Positions 24,169 through 32,056 are shown, counted from the stretch's first letter. The stretch: DNA of 64,000 bases from Bradyrhizobium sp. 4 (GCF_023100905.1 NZ_CP064686.1:3224001-3288000); one strand, 5' to 3'. The notes: generated by a model from the letters alone, not told the origin. Numbers and translations are program-made.

Positions 24169-25365
24169 TCACTTCGCCACCACCTCCGGCACCCTGCCGG
24201 CCGGCGGGGTGTTGCGGCTGCGCTGGGTGCGCACGATACCGTCGATGATGGTCATGCCGATGCCGGGGAGGTCGCCGAGTTGGACGCTGTCCAAAATGTT
24301 CTTGCCGGCTGAGTGCTGCGCCTTGTCCATGATGACGAAGTCGGCCGAGCGGCCGACTTCGATCAGGCCGCAATCCAATTCGCGCATCCGCGCCGTGTTG
24401 CCGGTGGCCAGGCAAAACGCGACCTCTGCCGGCAGGTCGCCAAGCGAGGACAGCATCGACACCATGCGGAGAATGCCGAGCGGCTGCACGCCGGAGCCGG
24501 CCGGCGCGTCGGTGCCGAGGATGACGCGGTGCAGATCGCCCATCTCGCGCGCGATGCGCAACGTGAACAGCGCCGAGCGCTCATTGCCGTTGTGCACCAG
24601 CTCGAGGCCTCGCTTGCAGCCCTCGCAGATGCAGCGGATCTGGTCGTCGGGAAGCGCGGTGTGGCCACCATTGATGTGGCCAACCACGTCGGTGTCGGCC
24701 TCCAACACCACGTCCTTGTCGATCAGGCCGGAGCCGGGGATCGAGGGCCCGCCGGTGTGGATCGTGCTCTGGATGCCGTATTTGCGGGCCCAGCCGACCA
24801 TTTTTCGCGCGGTCGGGCCATCCTTGACGCCGCCCAGGCCCACTTCGCCAAGCAGCTTGACACCGGCTGCGGCCAGCTCCTTGAAGTCCTCCTCGACCAT
24901 CTCGCATTCGATCACAGGCGCGCCGGCGTGAACCTTCACGCCGCCAGGCCGCAGATTCCAGAATGCGCGCTGTGCGAAGATGGCCATCGCCTTCAACCCG
25001 ACGACGTCGCGCGGGCGGCCGGGCATATGCACCTCGCCGGCGGAAATCATCGTGGTAACGCCGCCATGCAAATTGCTGTCGATCCAGCCGATCTGGTTCT
25101 GGCGAGGCGTCCAGTCGCCCGCAACAGGGTGGACATGGCTGTCGATCAGGCCGGGTGCCACCGTGGTGCCGTTGGCCTCGACGATGGTGGTCGCGCCTTC
25201 GGTGTCGAGGTCCTTGAAGCGGCCGATCGCGGTGATCTTGCCGTTCTCGGCGACGATGGTGTCGCCGTCCAGGATCGGCTTCTCCAGCGCGCCGGACAGG
25301 ATCAGGCCGATATTGCGGATCACGAGCTTCGAGGGTCCGGTGGCCTGGGGTGCGTCATGCGCCAT
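24169..25365 (-). CDS. ena: Enamidase (6-oxo-1,4,5,6-tetrahydronicotinate amidohydrolase)
   Basis: A 398-residue amidohydrolase-superfamily enzyme. The metal ligands H77 and H79 lie in IDSHVHPVAGD. Other family-specific stretches are SNLHGGVTTMISAG, MPGRPRD, HTGGPSIPGSG, GHINGGHTA and the C-terminal RSRNTPPAGR, all of which recall Eubacterium barkeri enamidase, a binuclear Fe-Zn enzyme. It opens the partly reduced ring to 2-formylglutarate and ammonium. AAGGA precedes the ATG at 25365; an in-frame start at 25392 is less likely. It is divergent from fpr across two palindromic operator sites shared with nicA and hnr. Confidence 0.85.
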   Translation of the reverse strand: MAHDAPQATGPSKLVIRNIGLILSGALEKPILDGDTIVAENGKITAIGRFKDLDTEGATTIVEANGTTVAPGLIDSHVHPVAGDWTPRQNQIGWIDSNLHGGVTTMISAGEVHMPGRPRDVVGLKAMAIFAQRAFWNLRPGGVKVHAGAPVIECEMVEEDFKELAAAGVKLLGEVGLGGVKDGPTARKMVGWARKYGIQSTIHTGGPSIPGSGLIDKDVVLEADTDVVGHINGGHTALPDDQIRCICEGCKRGLELVHNGNERSALFTLRIAREMGDLHRVILGTDAPAGSGVQPLGILRMVSMLSSLGDLPAEVAFCLATGNTARMRELDCGLIEVGRSADFVIMDKAQHSAGKNILDSVQLGDLPGIGMTIIDGIVRTQRSRNTPPAGRVPEVVAK

Positions 25366-25413
25366 GGAATGGGTCCTTATCCTTAACTGCAACGCTTCCG
25401 ATCTTGGGCAGCC

Positions 25414-25472
25414 TTGACCGCGGGATCAAGCCGGATTATTCATTAGTATACAAATGATCGTGTACAAACGAC
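25414..25472. promoter_or_regulatory. Divergent ena/fpr promoter region with two operator sites (E1, E2)
   Basis: On the plus strand TTGACC (25414-25419) and TATTCA (25437-25442) are 17 bp apart. E1, TTCATTAGTATACAAATGAT (25439-25458), and E2, AATGATCGTGTACAAACGAC (25453-25472), overlap the -10 and start region, with centres 14 bp apart. Both match the operator form seen before nicA and hnr. TATACT on the minus strand is a candidate -10 for ena. Confidence 0.65.
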
Positions 25473-25521
25473 GCATAGCTGCCGCCTCGAAAACCGCCAC
25501 GACGCGCCACGGAAGGGTGAG

Positions 25522-26295
25522 ATGAGCAATTTCAATCAGGAAGCCGTTTTGAGCGTCCACCACTGGACCGACACGCTGTTCTCCTTCAAGACCACCCGCA
25601 GCCCGACCTTCCGTTTCCGCAACGGCGAATTCACCATGATCGGGCTCAAGGTCGGCGAGAAGCCGCTGCTGCGGGCCTACAGCGTCGCCAGCGCCAATTA
25701 CGAGGACACGCTGGAGTTCTTCTCGATCAAGGTGCCGGACGGCCCACTCACCTCACGGCTCCAGCATCTGAAGGAAGGCGACGAGATCATCGTCAGCCGC
25801 AAAGCCACCGGCACGCTGGTGATCGACAATCTGGAGGACGGCCGCAACCTCTACCTCATCGGCACAGGTACGGGCCTTGCGCCGTTCCTGAGCGTGATTA
25901 AGGACCCCGAGACCTATGAGCGGTTCGAGAAGGTCGTGCTGCTGCACGGTTGCCGGCACGTCAAGGAGCTCGCCTATGGCGAGATGATCACCGAGACGCT
26001 GCCCAAGGACGAGCTGATCGGCGAGTACATCCGCAACCAGCTGATCTACTATCCGACCGTGACGCGCGATCCCTTCCGCAATCGCGGCCGCATCACCGAC
26101 CTCATCACCGCGGGCAAGCTGTTTTCCGACATCGGCCTGCCGGTACTGGAAGCCGCCCACGATCGCGTCATGATCTGCGGCAGCCCGGCGCTGGTGGCGG
26201 ACACCCGCGTGCTCCTCGGCGAGCGGGGTCTTATCGAGGGCAATCACGGCGAGCCGGCCCAATTCGTGGTCGAAAAGGCTTTCGCCGAGCGCTAG
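25522..26295 (+). CDS. fpr: Ferredoxin-NADP(+) reductase
   Basis: A 257-residue FprA-type reductase. The FAD-binding RAYS motif is at 51-54, the NADP-binding glycine loop reads LIGTGTGLAPFLSVI (about 112-126), a second CGSP motif follows, and the C-terminus FVVEKAFAER is characteristic of bacterial subclass I enzymes. It exchanges electrons between NADPH and ferredoxin. A ribosome site GGAAGGGTGAG precedes the ATG. Such genes are often housekeeping, but the operator shared with ena, nicA and hnr suggests that here it feeds low-potential electrons to the ferredoxin-dependent reductase. No ferredoxin gene is in the window. Confidence 0.9.
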   Translation: MSNFNQEAVLSVHHWTDTLFSFKTTRSPTFRFRNGEFTMIGLKVGEKPLLRAYSVASANYEDTLEFFSIKVPDGPLTSRLQHLKEGDEIIVSRKATGTLVIDNLEDGRNLYLIGTGTGLAPFLSVIKDPETYERFEKVVLLHGCRHVKELAYGEMITETLPKDELIGEYIRNQLIYYPTVTRDPFRNRGRITDLITAGKLFSDIGLPVLEAAHDRVMICGSPALVADTRVLLGERGLIEGNHGEPAQFVVEKAFAER

Positions 26296-26373
26296 GCCCG
26301 GAACTCTCGCGCAATAAGACCGTATTTTCGCCGCCGCGCGCCCGTTGCGGCGCCGATTCGGCACGCGATACAC

Positions 26374-26402
26374 TGTGGGAACGAATCAGCGGAGTTCCCA
26401 CA
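26374..26402 (+). promoter_or_regulatory. Stem-loop over the start of the 108-residue gene
   Basis: TGTGGGAAC (26374-26382) and GTTCCCACA (26394-26402) pair perfectly. The ribosome binding bases CGGAG fall in the loop (26390-26394), and the first base of the ATG is the last base of the stem. This could modulate translation. Confidence 0.45.
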
Positions 26403-26728
26403 TGGTTGCGGACAGCGACAGCAACATCGCCTGGCACCGGGTTCAGTTGAAGAAGAACCGCGCCGAGTTGAAGGCGCTCGAGACCGCGCGCTTCACGATG
26501 GGCGAGATCGCGTCTTCGAAGCGGAACGGCCAAACCCAGAAGGCGGTCGGGGAACTCAAGCGCAAGATCGTGCAATCCGAGCGCGTGATCGCCGATCACG
26601 ACAAGCGCACGCGCCGTCCGCTCACCACCGATCTGCGAAGCCTCAGCAACGGCAGCTGGAGCAATTGGGACGCCTACACCAATCAGCAGCAGCGCAAGAT
26701 CGGCCCGCGTTCGCCCGGGCGGGGGTAG
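26402..26728 (+). CDS. Hypothetical hydrophilic helical protein
   Basis: A 108-residue, strongly charged protein of unknown function. Residues about 8-30 (RVQLKKNRAELKALETARF) and 38-65 (KAVGELKRKIVQSERVIADHDKR) are predicted helical and could form a coiled coil; the C-terminus (NWDAYTNQQQRKIGPRSPGRG) is disordered. No signal peptide or membrane segment. GGAG precedes the ATG by 7 bases; an in-frame start at 26345 would run through the stem-loop. It may be monocistronic. Confidence 0.6.
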   Translation: MVADSDSNIAWHRVQLKKNRAELKALETARFTMGEIASSKRNGQTQKAVGELKRKIVQSERVIADHDKRTRRPLTTDLRSLSNGSWSNWDAYTNQQQRKIGPRSPGRG

Positions 26729-26837
26729 ACTCGTCTCTCACACCTGAACCGATGACGAGGCGGAGGTTCCGCACCCATTGCGCGGGCGGCGGCGTGCACC
26801 ATCTCGGTAAGACCTCGTCAACCGCTGCGGTGAACAC

Positions 26838-28094
26838 ATGGCACCACGCCTCGATTTCACCAGCGAGGCCTTCTTTCGCGATCCGCCCAAGGCGATCGCA
26901 ACGTTGCGCATGTCCGGTCCTGTGGTCGCGATCCGATTTCCTCTCGTCGGCGATGTCTGGATCACCACGACCCACGAGGCCACGGCGCAAGTCCTGAAGG
27001 ACGGCACCAATTTCACGCTGCGCAAGGAGGATGGCGACGTCGCAGGTCTGCGCTGGTGGATGCCGAACTACGTCAAAACCATCGCTAACAACATGCTGAC
27101 GATGGACGAGCCGGACCACACAAGGCTGCGCAGCATCGTGGACGAGGCCTTCCGCCGCCGCGCGACCGTCGCGATGGAGCCGCGTATCCGGGCCATCGCT
27201 GACGGTCTCGCCGACGAGCTATTCTCGGTAGGAAGCCCGGCCGATCTCGTCCAGCGCTATGCCCGCATCCTGCCGCTCGCGGTGATCTCCGAGCTGCTTG
27301 GGTTGCCGTTGGCCGATCGCCCTCGCTTTATCGCGTGGGCCAATACAATGTCCTCGCTCACGAATGTCGCCAGCTTCTTCCGCCTGCTGTTCGCGTTCCG
27401 AAAGATGCGAGCCTACCTCGAACGGCAGTTGCAGATTGCGCGCGTGCGGGGCGGCGACGGCTTGATCGCGGAGCTGGTCCAGGTCGAGCGCGAGGGCGGC
27501 CAGATCACGCCGGACGAAATGGTGTCGATGGTGTTCCTGCTGCTCGCGGCGGGCTCCGAGACCACCACGCATCTCATCAGCGGTTCCGTCTACGAGCTCC
27601 TCAGAAATCCTGGCGTCCGCGACTGGCTGGCACAGGACTGGAGCCGCGTCGGGCTTGCGGTGGAGGAATTCCTGCGCTTCGTGTCGCCGGTGCAGTTCTC
27701 CAAGCCGCGCTATGTGAGGCGGGATATCGAGCTCGCGGGCGTGCGTCTCAAGAAGGGCGATCGCGTCATGGTGATGCTCGCGGCCGCGAACATGGACCCG
27801 GCGGTGCATGAGCGTCCCGAGAGCCTCGATCCCGCGCGCAAGCCGAACCGTCACTTGTCCTTCGGAACGGGCATCCATTTCTGCCTCGGCCATCAACTTG
27901 CCCGGATCGAGGCAGCGTGTGCCTTGGAAGCGCTGTTTGTGCGATGGACGAAACTTGGCTTTGCTGTGGACGTGTCTCAGATCCACTGGCGCAAGCGACC
28001 GGGCATGCGTGCGATCGCGAATCTCCCCGTCGTGCCCGACGGCCACGGAGCAGCTGGATCGATGATGGTTCGTTCCCAGCCAGCGGCCTGCTGA
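26838..28094 (+). CDS. Cytochrome P450
   Basis: A 418-residue soluble bacterial P450. The I-helix oxygen-activation motif is AAGSETTTH, the ExxR helix EEFLRF, and the haem-binding loop FGTGIHFCLGH with the ligand C349. It lacks a membrane anchor and would need separate ferredoxin and reductase partners; the fpr gene 0.5 kb upstream could serve. The substrate cannot be deduced. It stands alone, separated by about 110 bp from the upstream gene and followed by a stress promoter. Confidence 0.92.
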   Translation: MAPRLDFTSEAFFRDPPKAIATLRMSGPVVAIRFPLVGDVWITTTHEATAQVLKDGTNFTLRKEDGDVAGLRWWMPNYVKTIANNMLTMDEPDHTRLRSIVDEAFRRRATVAMEPRIRAIADGLADELFSVGSPADLVQRYARILPLAVISELLGLPLADRPRFIAWANTMSSLTNVASFFRLLFAFRKMRAYLERQLQIARVRGGDGLIAELVQVEREGGQITPDEMVSMVFLLLAAGSETTTHLISGSVYELLRNPGVRDWLAQDWSRVGLAVEEFLRFVSPVQFSKPRYVRRDIELAGVRLKKGDRVMVMLAAANMDPAVHERPESLDPARKPNRHLSFGTGIHFCLGHQLARIEAACALEALFVRWTKLGFAVDVSQIHWRKRPGMRAIANLPVVPDGHGAAGSMMVRSQPAAC

Positions 28095-28135
28095 GACTTA
28101 CACCTTGCGGATAATTTTCTCTGCACTCGTCGGTA

Positions 28136-28160
28136 GGAACGGCATGTCGTTTCTCTCGTT
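28136..28160 (+). promoter_or_regulatory. EcfG-type general stress promoter
   Basis: GGAAC (28136-28140), a 16-base spacer and CGTT (28157-28160) match the alphaproteobacterial EcfG (PhyR-NepR-EcfG) promoter GGAAC-N16/17-cGTT exactly. The expected transcript would start near 28167, about 65 bases before the first of five small stress-type genes. The match is seen; the regulation is inferred. Confidence 0.75.
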
Positions 28161-28231
28161 GTTTTTCGGACATCGGAGGCCGCGATGAGTTCCTCGGTCG
28201 ATGTCGCAGACCAACAACAGGAGACAGCATC

Positions 28232-28414
28232 ATGACCGGCAAGATGCCACCTGTTCCCGCCGAGAACCAAAATCCGAAGGGAACCGGCGACAGCAAGCAA
28301 GTGTCCTCGACTGCCCCGCACGGCCAGCAGCGTGCGCAAAATCCGGACCAGCAAGGGCAGCAGGGCAACATCAAGCAGAACACCACCAACCAAGGCCATC
28401 AGCAAGATCGCTGA
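28232..28414 (+). CDS. Small disordered Gln/Asn-rich protein, 60 residues
   Basis: First of five tiny hydrophilic proteins behind the EcfG-type promoter. AGGAGA precedes the ATG. The sequence is rich in Gln, Asn, Gly and Pro (NPDQQGQQGNIKQNTTNQG), has no hydrophobic core, and should be intrinsically disordered, like hydrophilins. Similar proteins ending in a QNTTNQG...QQDR tail occur across rhizobia from memory. A protective role in desiccation, osmotic or oxidative stress is inferred from composition and promoter. Confidence 0.72.
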   Translation: MTGKMPPVPAENQNPKGTGDSKQVSSTAPHGQQRAQNPDQQGQQGNIKQNTTNQGHQQDR

Positions 28415-28423
28415 GGAGGTGAC

Positions 28424-28624
28424 ATGTCGACATCCACCAAGACACCGAACAGCATCCGTCAGGGCGGACCTGGCGCATCGCATGAGAATGCGAAGGCACC
28501 GCTCGAAGTGAAGAAGCCACCGGCGGACGACCCGCAGCGCAACCACAGCCGCGTCTCTGGCGGGGGTGGCGAGCACGATTCACACCACAGGCATGACGAG
28601 GCCGGAAAAGGCGGAGGCAGGTGA
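28424..28624 (+). CDS. Small hydrophilic His/Gly-rich protein, 66 residues
   Basis: A textbook ribosome binding site (AGGAGGTGAC) directly precedes the ATG, 9 bp after the previous stop. The product has no hydrophobic segment and ends in a His/Gly-rich stretch (GGGGEHDSHHRHDEAGKGGGR) that might bind metal. No family recognised. Part of the stress operon by spacing and composition. Confidence 0.68.
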   Translation: MSTSTKTPNSIRQGGPGASHENAKAPLEVKKPPADDPQRNHSRVSGGGGEHDSHHRHDEAGKGGGR

Positions 28625-28627
28625 GGC

Positions 28628-28855
28628 ATGACCAATAAGCAACCCAAACTCTACGCACCGACCGAAAAGGATCTGCACGAAAATCCCACGATTGGCGGAT
28701 CGAAGGGCGCAACGATGGCTGGTATCTCGCCTGACGACCTCGAGGACGCCCTGGGCGAGAACACGATCGAAGGCGATGTCGAGAACGACGTAAACGCCGC
28801 TGGCGGCATCGACAAGGACGTCGCGCGCAGCGGCGCGCGCCGACGAGACCGATAG
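28628..28855 (+). CDS. Small acidic protein, 75 residues
   Basis: Starts 3 bp after the previous stop, with AGGTGAGGC as ribosome site. The central part (SKGATMAGISPDDLEDALGENTIEGDVENDV) is acidic and looks conserved in type among rhizobial small stress proteins, while the C-terminus is basic (ARSGARRRDR). No membrane segment or known domain. Confidence 0.68.
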   Translation: MTNKQPKLYAPTEKDLHENPTIGGSKGATMAGISPDDLEDALGENTIEGDVENDVNAAGGIDKDVARSGARRRDR

Positions 28856-28870
28856 CTCCGGAGGACGAGC

Positions 28871-29134
28871 ATGCAAGGCAAGAAGACCCACGAGCAACAG
28901 GTTCGCATCCTCGAGCGCAAGCCGGATGTTCCAGACGCGCAAGAGCTTGACCAAGCGATCGGCCACAATCCGGAGGACACCGCCGTCCACCGCGCGCGAC
29001 CTGAGGCGCGGCAGAGTGAACTTCCGGTGAGCCGGGGCGGCCTCAACCAGGAAAGCGACCACAACAAGCACAACGATCCCGGCCAAAGCGGTCACAAGCC
29101 CCCGAAACCGACGCCGGCACAGCAGAAGCACTGA
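28871..29134 (+). CDS. Small charged protein, 87 residues
   Basis: CGGAGGACGAGC precedes the ATG by a good spacing, 15 bp after the previous stop. The N-terminal part is helical (KKTHEQQVRILERKP), the remainder disordered and rich in His, Asn and Pro (NQESDHNKHNDPGQSGHKPPKP). It resembles the other members of this array in composition but not in sequence. Function unknown. Confidence 0.68.
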   Translation: MQGKKTHEQQVRILERKPDVPDAQELDQAIGHNPEDTAVHRARPEARQSELPVSRGGLNQESDHNKHNDPGQSGHKPPKPTPAQQKH

Positions 29135-29168
29135 GCTTCACGGGCGATCAAAGCAAGAGGAGAATAAG

Positions 29169-29411
29169 ATGCCAGGTGGTCATGGCAGCAAGACGCATTT
29201 CAGATCGGGCATGCGCGGCAAGGGCGACGGCACCGGCGCCATGACGGACGTGCCCAAGGACAAGATCGGCGACAACATGGTGCTGTCAAACCGCGATAAG
29301 GCGCAGCACTCGGACATTCGCGGCATGGACGGCAAGGCGATCCAGACCGACCAATATCAGGACCACTCGGCCAACCGGCTCGACGAGGAGCCGGGCACCG
29401 ACGAGACCTGA
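29169..29411 (+). CDS. Small hydrophilic protein, 80 residues
   Basis: Preceded by AAGAGGAGAATAAG, a strong ribosome site. The product is Gly/Asp-rich and lacks hydrophobic stretches; segments such as VPKDKIGDNMVLSNRDKAQHSD and TDQYQDHSANR recur in small rhizobial proteins from memory. Last gene of the array, followed 25 bp later by a strong intrinsic terminator. Confidence 0.68.
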   Translation: MPGGHGSKTHFRSGMRGKGDGTGAMTDVPKDKIGDNMVLSNRDKAQHSDIRGMDGKAIQTDQYQDHSANRLDEEPGTDET

Positions 29412-29436
29412 GAGAGGCGTTCCTCCCGACCAACTT

Positions 29437-29467
29437 GCGGACCGGTGTTCAGCCGGTCCGCTTTTTT
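29437..29467. terminator. Intrinsic terminator after the small-protein operon
   Basis: GCGGACCGG (29437-29445) and CCGGTCCGC (29453-29461) form a 9-bp GC stem with a 7-nt loop, followed directly by TTTTTT (29462-29467). This is a canonical rho-independent terminator for the plus strand. The 3' end of the convergent DUF763 gene lies inside it. Confidence 0.88.
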
Positions 29468-30699
29468 GTCGATGCAAGGTCGCGTTCCCAGCCAAATACT
29501 GAGCGGCCGTCGAGATCATGCGAGGCCGCACGCTCTCCGGCGATATAGGCCTCGACCGACGGCCCGCGCGCGGTGCGCTCCAGCCGCCGCGCCTGGTCGT
29601 CGAGACGCTTGAGGGCCTGCATCTCTTCCTCGCGCCCGAGCTTTGCGTTCTGAATCGCCCCCTTCAACACGCGAATGGTTTCGTCATAGACCTTGATCGG
29701 AACGGGGTAGGGATGCCGGTCCTTGCCGCCGTGGGCGAGCGAGAAGCGGGCGGGATCGTTGAAGCGGTAGGGCGCGCCGTGCACGACTTCGGCGACCATC
29801 GCCAGCGAACGCACGGTACGCGCGCCGACGCCGGGCGTCAGCAGCAGCTCCGGAAAGTCGACCGGGCCGCGTTCGGCCGCCGCCGCGAGTGTGCCGTGCA
29901 GGCGGCGCGCAAACACGTCCTTGGGCCGCACGTCGTGATGTGCCGGCATGATCAGGTGCGGCAGCATCGCCTGCGCCGGCGCGGACGCAGTCCCGGTGAG
30001 TCGCTCGAATTCGCAGACGATGCGATCCGGGCCGAGATCGCTCAGAAGCTCAAGCTGCGCGGTGCGGGAGATCTCGGCGCGATGGTCGGTGAGATTGACG
30101 ATCTCGCCTTGCAGCGGCCCGTCGATCGCGCTGTGCGGCGTATCGACAAAACTCTTCAGCGCCTCGGAATGCCAGTGATAGCGGCGGGCCTGCCGCTTGT
30201 CGCCGTTCATGCCCTGCTGCACTACGGTCCATTTGGCGTCGGCGGTGACAAAGAAGCCGTGGAGGTAAAGGTCAAAGCCGTCCTGGACCGCGGCGCTGTC
30301 AACCTTCGCAACGAGGCGACTCGCACGCGTGAGCTTTGCGCCGTCGAAGCCGACGCGGTCGCCGAGCTGCATCAACTCGTCCGGGGTCTTGCGCGAATGC
30401 TGGCCGCGACCGCCGCAGACGTAGATTCCGAGCTCATCCTGGAGCGGGCCTAACCCCCGCTTCAACGCGCCTATCACCGAGGTCGTGATGCCGGAGGAGT
30501 GCCAGTCCATCCCCATCACGGCGCCGAACGACTGGAACCAGAACGGGTGCGAGAGCCGCTGCAGGAATGCATCCCGTCCGTAGTGATGCACGATCGCCTG
30601 CGTGACGATCGCGCCCAGCGACGACATGCGGGTCGCCAGCCAGGGTGGAACCCGGCCGGTGTGAAGGGGAAGGTCGGCGCTGCCGGTCCGTCGAGTCAT
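29449..30699 (-). CDS. DUF763 domain protein
   Basis: A 415-residue protein of the DUF763 family, recognised from its N-terminus TGSADLPLHTGRVPPWL and the internal GGRGQHSRKTPDEL, MNGDKRQARRYHWHS and LLLTPGVGARTVRSLAMVAE, the last resembling a helix-hairpin-helix nucleic-acid-binding turn. Its molecular role is unknown to me; a DNA-related role is a guess from that motif. The start at 30699 fits the family; an upstream in-frame ATG at 30759 adds 20 unsupported residues. It is divergent from the MscS gene. Confidence 0.82.
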   Translation of the reverse strand: MTRRTGSADLPLHTGRVPPWLATRMSSLGAIVTQAIVHHYGRDAFLQRLSHPFWFQSFGAVMGMDWHSSGITTSVIGALKRGLGPLQDELGIYVCGGRGQHSRKTPDELMQLGDRVGFDGAKLTRASRLVAKVDSAAVQDGFDLYLHGFFVTADAKWTVVQQGMNGDKRQARRYHWHSEALKSFVDTPHSAIDGPLQGEIVNLTDHRAEISRTAQLELLSDLGPDRIVCEFERLTGTASAPAQAMLPHLIMPAHHDVRPKDVFARRLHGTLAAAAERGPVDFPELLLTPGVGARTVRSLAMVAEVVHGAPYRFNDPARFSLAHGGKDRHPYPVPIKVYDETIRVLKGAIQNAKLGREEEMQALKRLDDQARRLERTARGPSVEAYIAGERAASHDLDGRSVFGWERDLASTKKRTG

Positions 30700-30827
30700 G
30701 ATCGACCAGAAATAGCGCAGTTCGGCGATGATTGCACCAGAGGGGATGCTGCATTGCACCGATCAGGGGAGCGAACCGCGCTGCAATGCGTTGAACGGCA
30801 AGCGCGAACCAGAATGCGGGGCCTTTA

Positions 30828-31976
30828 ATGAATCGGCAGACCCTTTTGGCCGACATCGACAGGATGTTCGGGTGGATACCGTCGTGGTTCGTCGGCCTCT
30901 GCCTGGTCGCTGGCGCGATCCTGATTGCCCTATCGATGTATCATCTCTCGGTTTGGCTGTTCAACCGCGCCTTCGGAACCCGCCTCCCGCTCATGAGCGT
31001 GTTCATCGCGCGCACGGCTGGCCCTGCTCAGCTGGCCCTCAGCCTTGCCGCCGTAGCATTGGTGCTGCCGCTCGCGCCGCTGGACGACGCTTTCCGCACG
31101 CCGCTGACGCGCCTGTTAGTCGTCGCCTTCATCGCGCTGATCGGCTGGATCTCGATCCGGATCGTGGATATGAGCGCGGCACGGTATCTCCTGAACTTTC
31201 GCGACGTCACCGAGAATTTCGTCGCGCGCAAGCACGTCACCCAGGTCCGCGTCTTCAAGCGCGTCACCGATATCATCATCGTCATCATCACAGTGTCGAC
31301 CGCGCTGATGACGTTCGACTCGGTCAGGCAATACGGCGTCAGCCTTTTCGCCTCCGCCGGGGCCGCGGGTATCATCGTTGGTCTTGCTGCCCGGCCGCTG
31401 CTGAGCAATCTGATCGCGGGCATGCAGATCGCGATCACCCAGCCGATCCGCATCGAGGATGCCGTCATCATCGAGAACGAATGGGGCTGGGTCGAGGACA
31501 TCGCCTCAACCTATGTGGTGATCCGGCTATGGGACTGGCGCCGCATGGTGGTGCCGCTGTCCTATTTTATCGAAAAGCCGTTCCAGAACTGGACCCGCGA
31601 CACCGCGTCCCTGATCGGCGTGATTGCGTTCCATGTCGATTATCGTGCCGACGTGCCGCGGATCCGGCGTTGGCTGGAAGAAGCAGTGAAGGAGTCCAAG
31701 CTCTGGGACGGCGAGGTGGTCAATCTCCAGGTAATCGACGCGGATGCTCGCACCATCGAGCTCCGCGCTCTCGTCAGCGCCAGGAACGCGCCGCAGTCCT
31801 GGGACCTGCGCTGCGAGATGAGAGAGAAGCTCATCGCCTTCATCCGCGACGAGATGCCGGAAGCGCTGCCGCGCGAGCGCGCGATCCTGATCCCGTCGGG
31901 AGGAGGCGACGATGACGCCGACTTCGTGCGGCGTCCCGCGCCGCCGGAGAAGATGCGGGCGAGCGCACGCAATTGA
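30828..31976 (+). CDS. MscS-type mechanosensitive ion channel
   Basis: A 382-residue inner-membrane channel. Four to five N-terminal helices (for example WFVGLCLVAGAILIALSMYHL, LALSLAAVALVLPLAPL, LLVVAFIALIGWISI) precede the pore-lining MscS helix (YGVSLFASAGAAGIIVGLAARPLLSNLIAGMQIA) and the cytoplasmic beta domain (IEDAVIIENEWGWVEDIAST). Such channels release solutes on hypo-osmotic shock. The ribosome site is weak. Its position beside a stress-promoter operon fits an osmotic role. Confidence 0.9.
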   Translation: MNRQTLLADIDRMFGWIPSWFVGLCLVAGAILIALSMYHLSVWLFNRAFGTRLPLMSVFIARTAGPAQLALSLAAVALVLPLAPLDDAFRTPLTRLLVVAFIALIGWISIRIVDMSAARYLLNFRDVTENFVARKHVTQVRVFKRVTDIIIVIITVSTALMTFDSVRQYGVSLFASAGAAGIIVGLAARPLLSNLIAGMQIAITQPIRIEDAVIIENEWGWVEDIASTYVVIRLWDWRRMVVPLSYFIEKPFQNWTRDTASLIGVIAFHVDYRADVPRIRRWLEEAVKESKLWDGEVVNLQVIDADARTIELRALVSARNAPQSWDLRCEMREKLIAFIRDEMPEALPRERAILIPSGGGDDDADFVRRPAPPEKMRASARN

Positions 31977-32056
31977 CCTACGTCGCCTTCGTGGCGCCGC
32001 GCAAGCCGGCCTGGCGCTGGATCGTGTCCAGCGCGCCGGTCCTCATGCGAAGCACC

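Noticed and set aside
26300..26324. GGAAC-N16-CGTA as a second EcfG promoter
   Set aside because: The -10 part is CGTA instead of CGTT. Kept only as a weak note because the downstream gene is hydrophilic.
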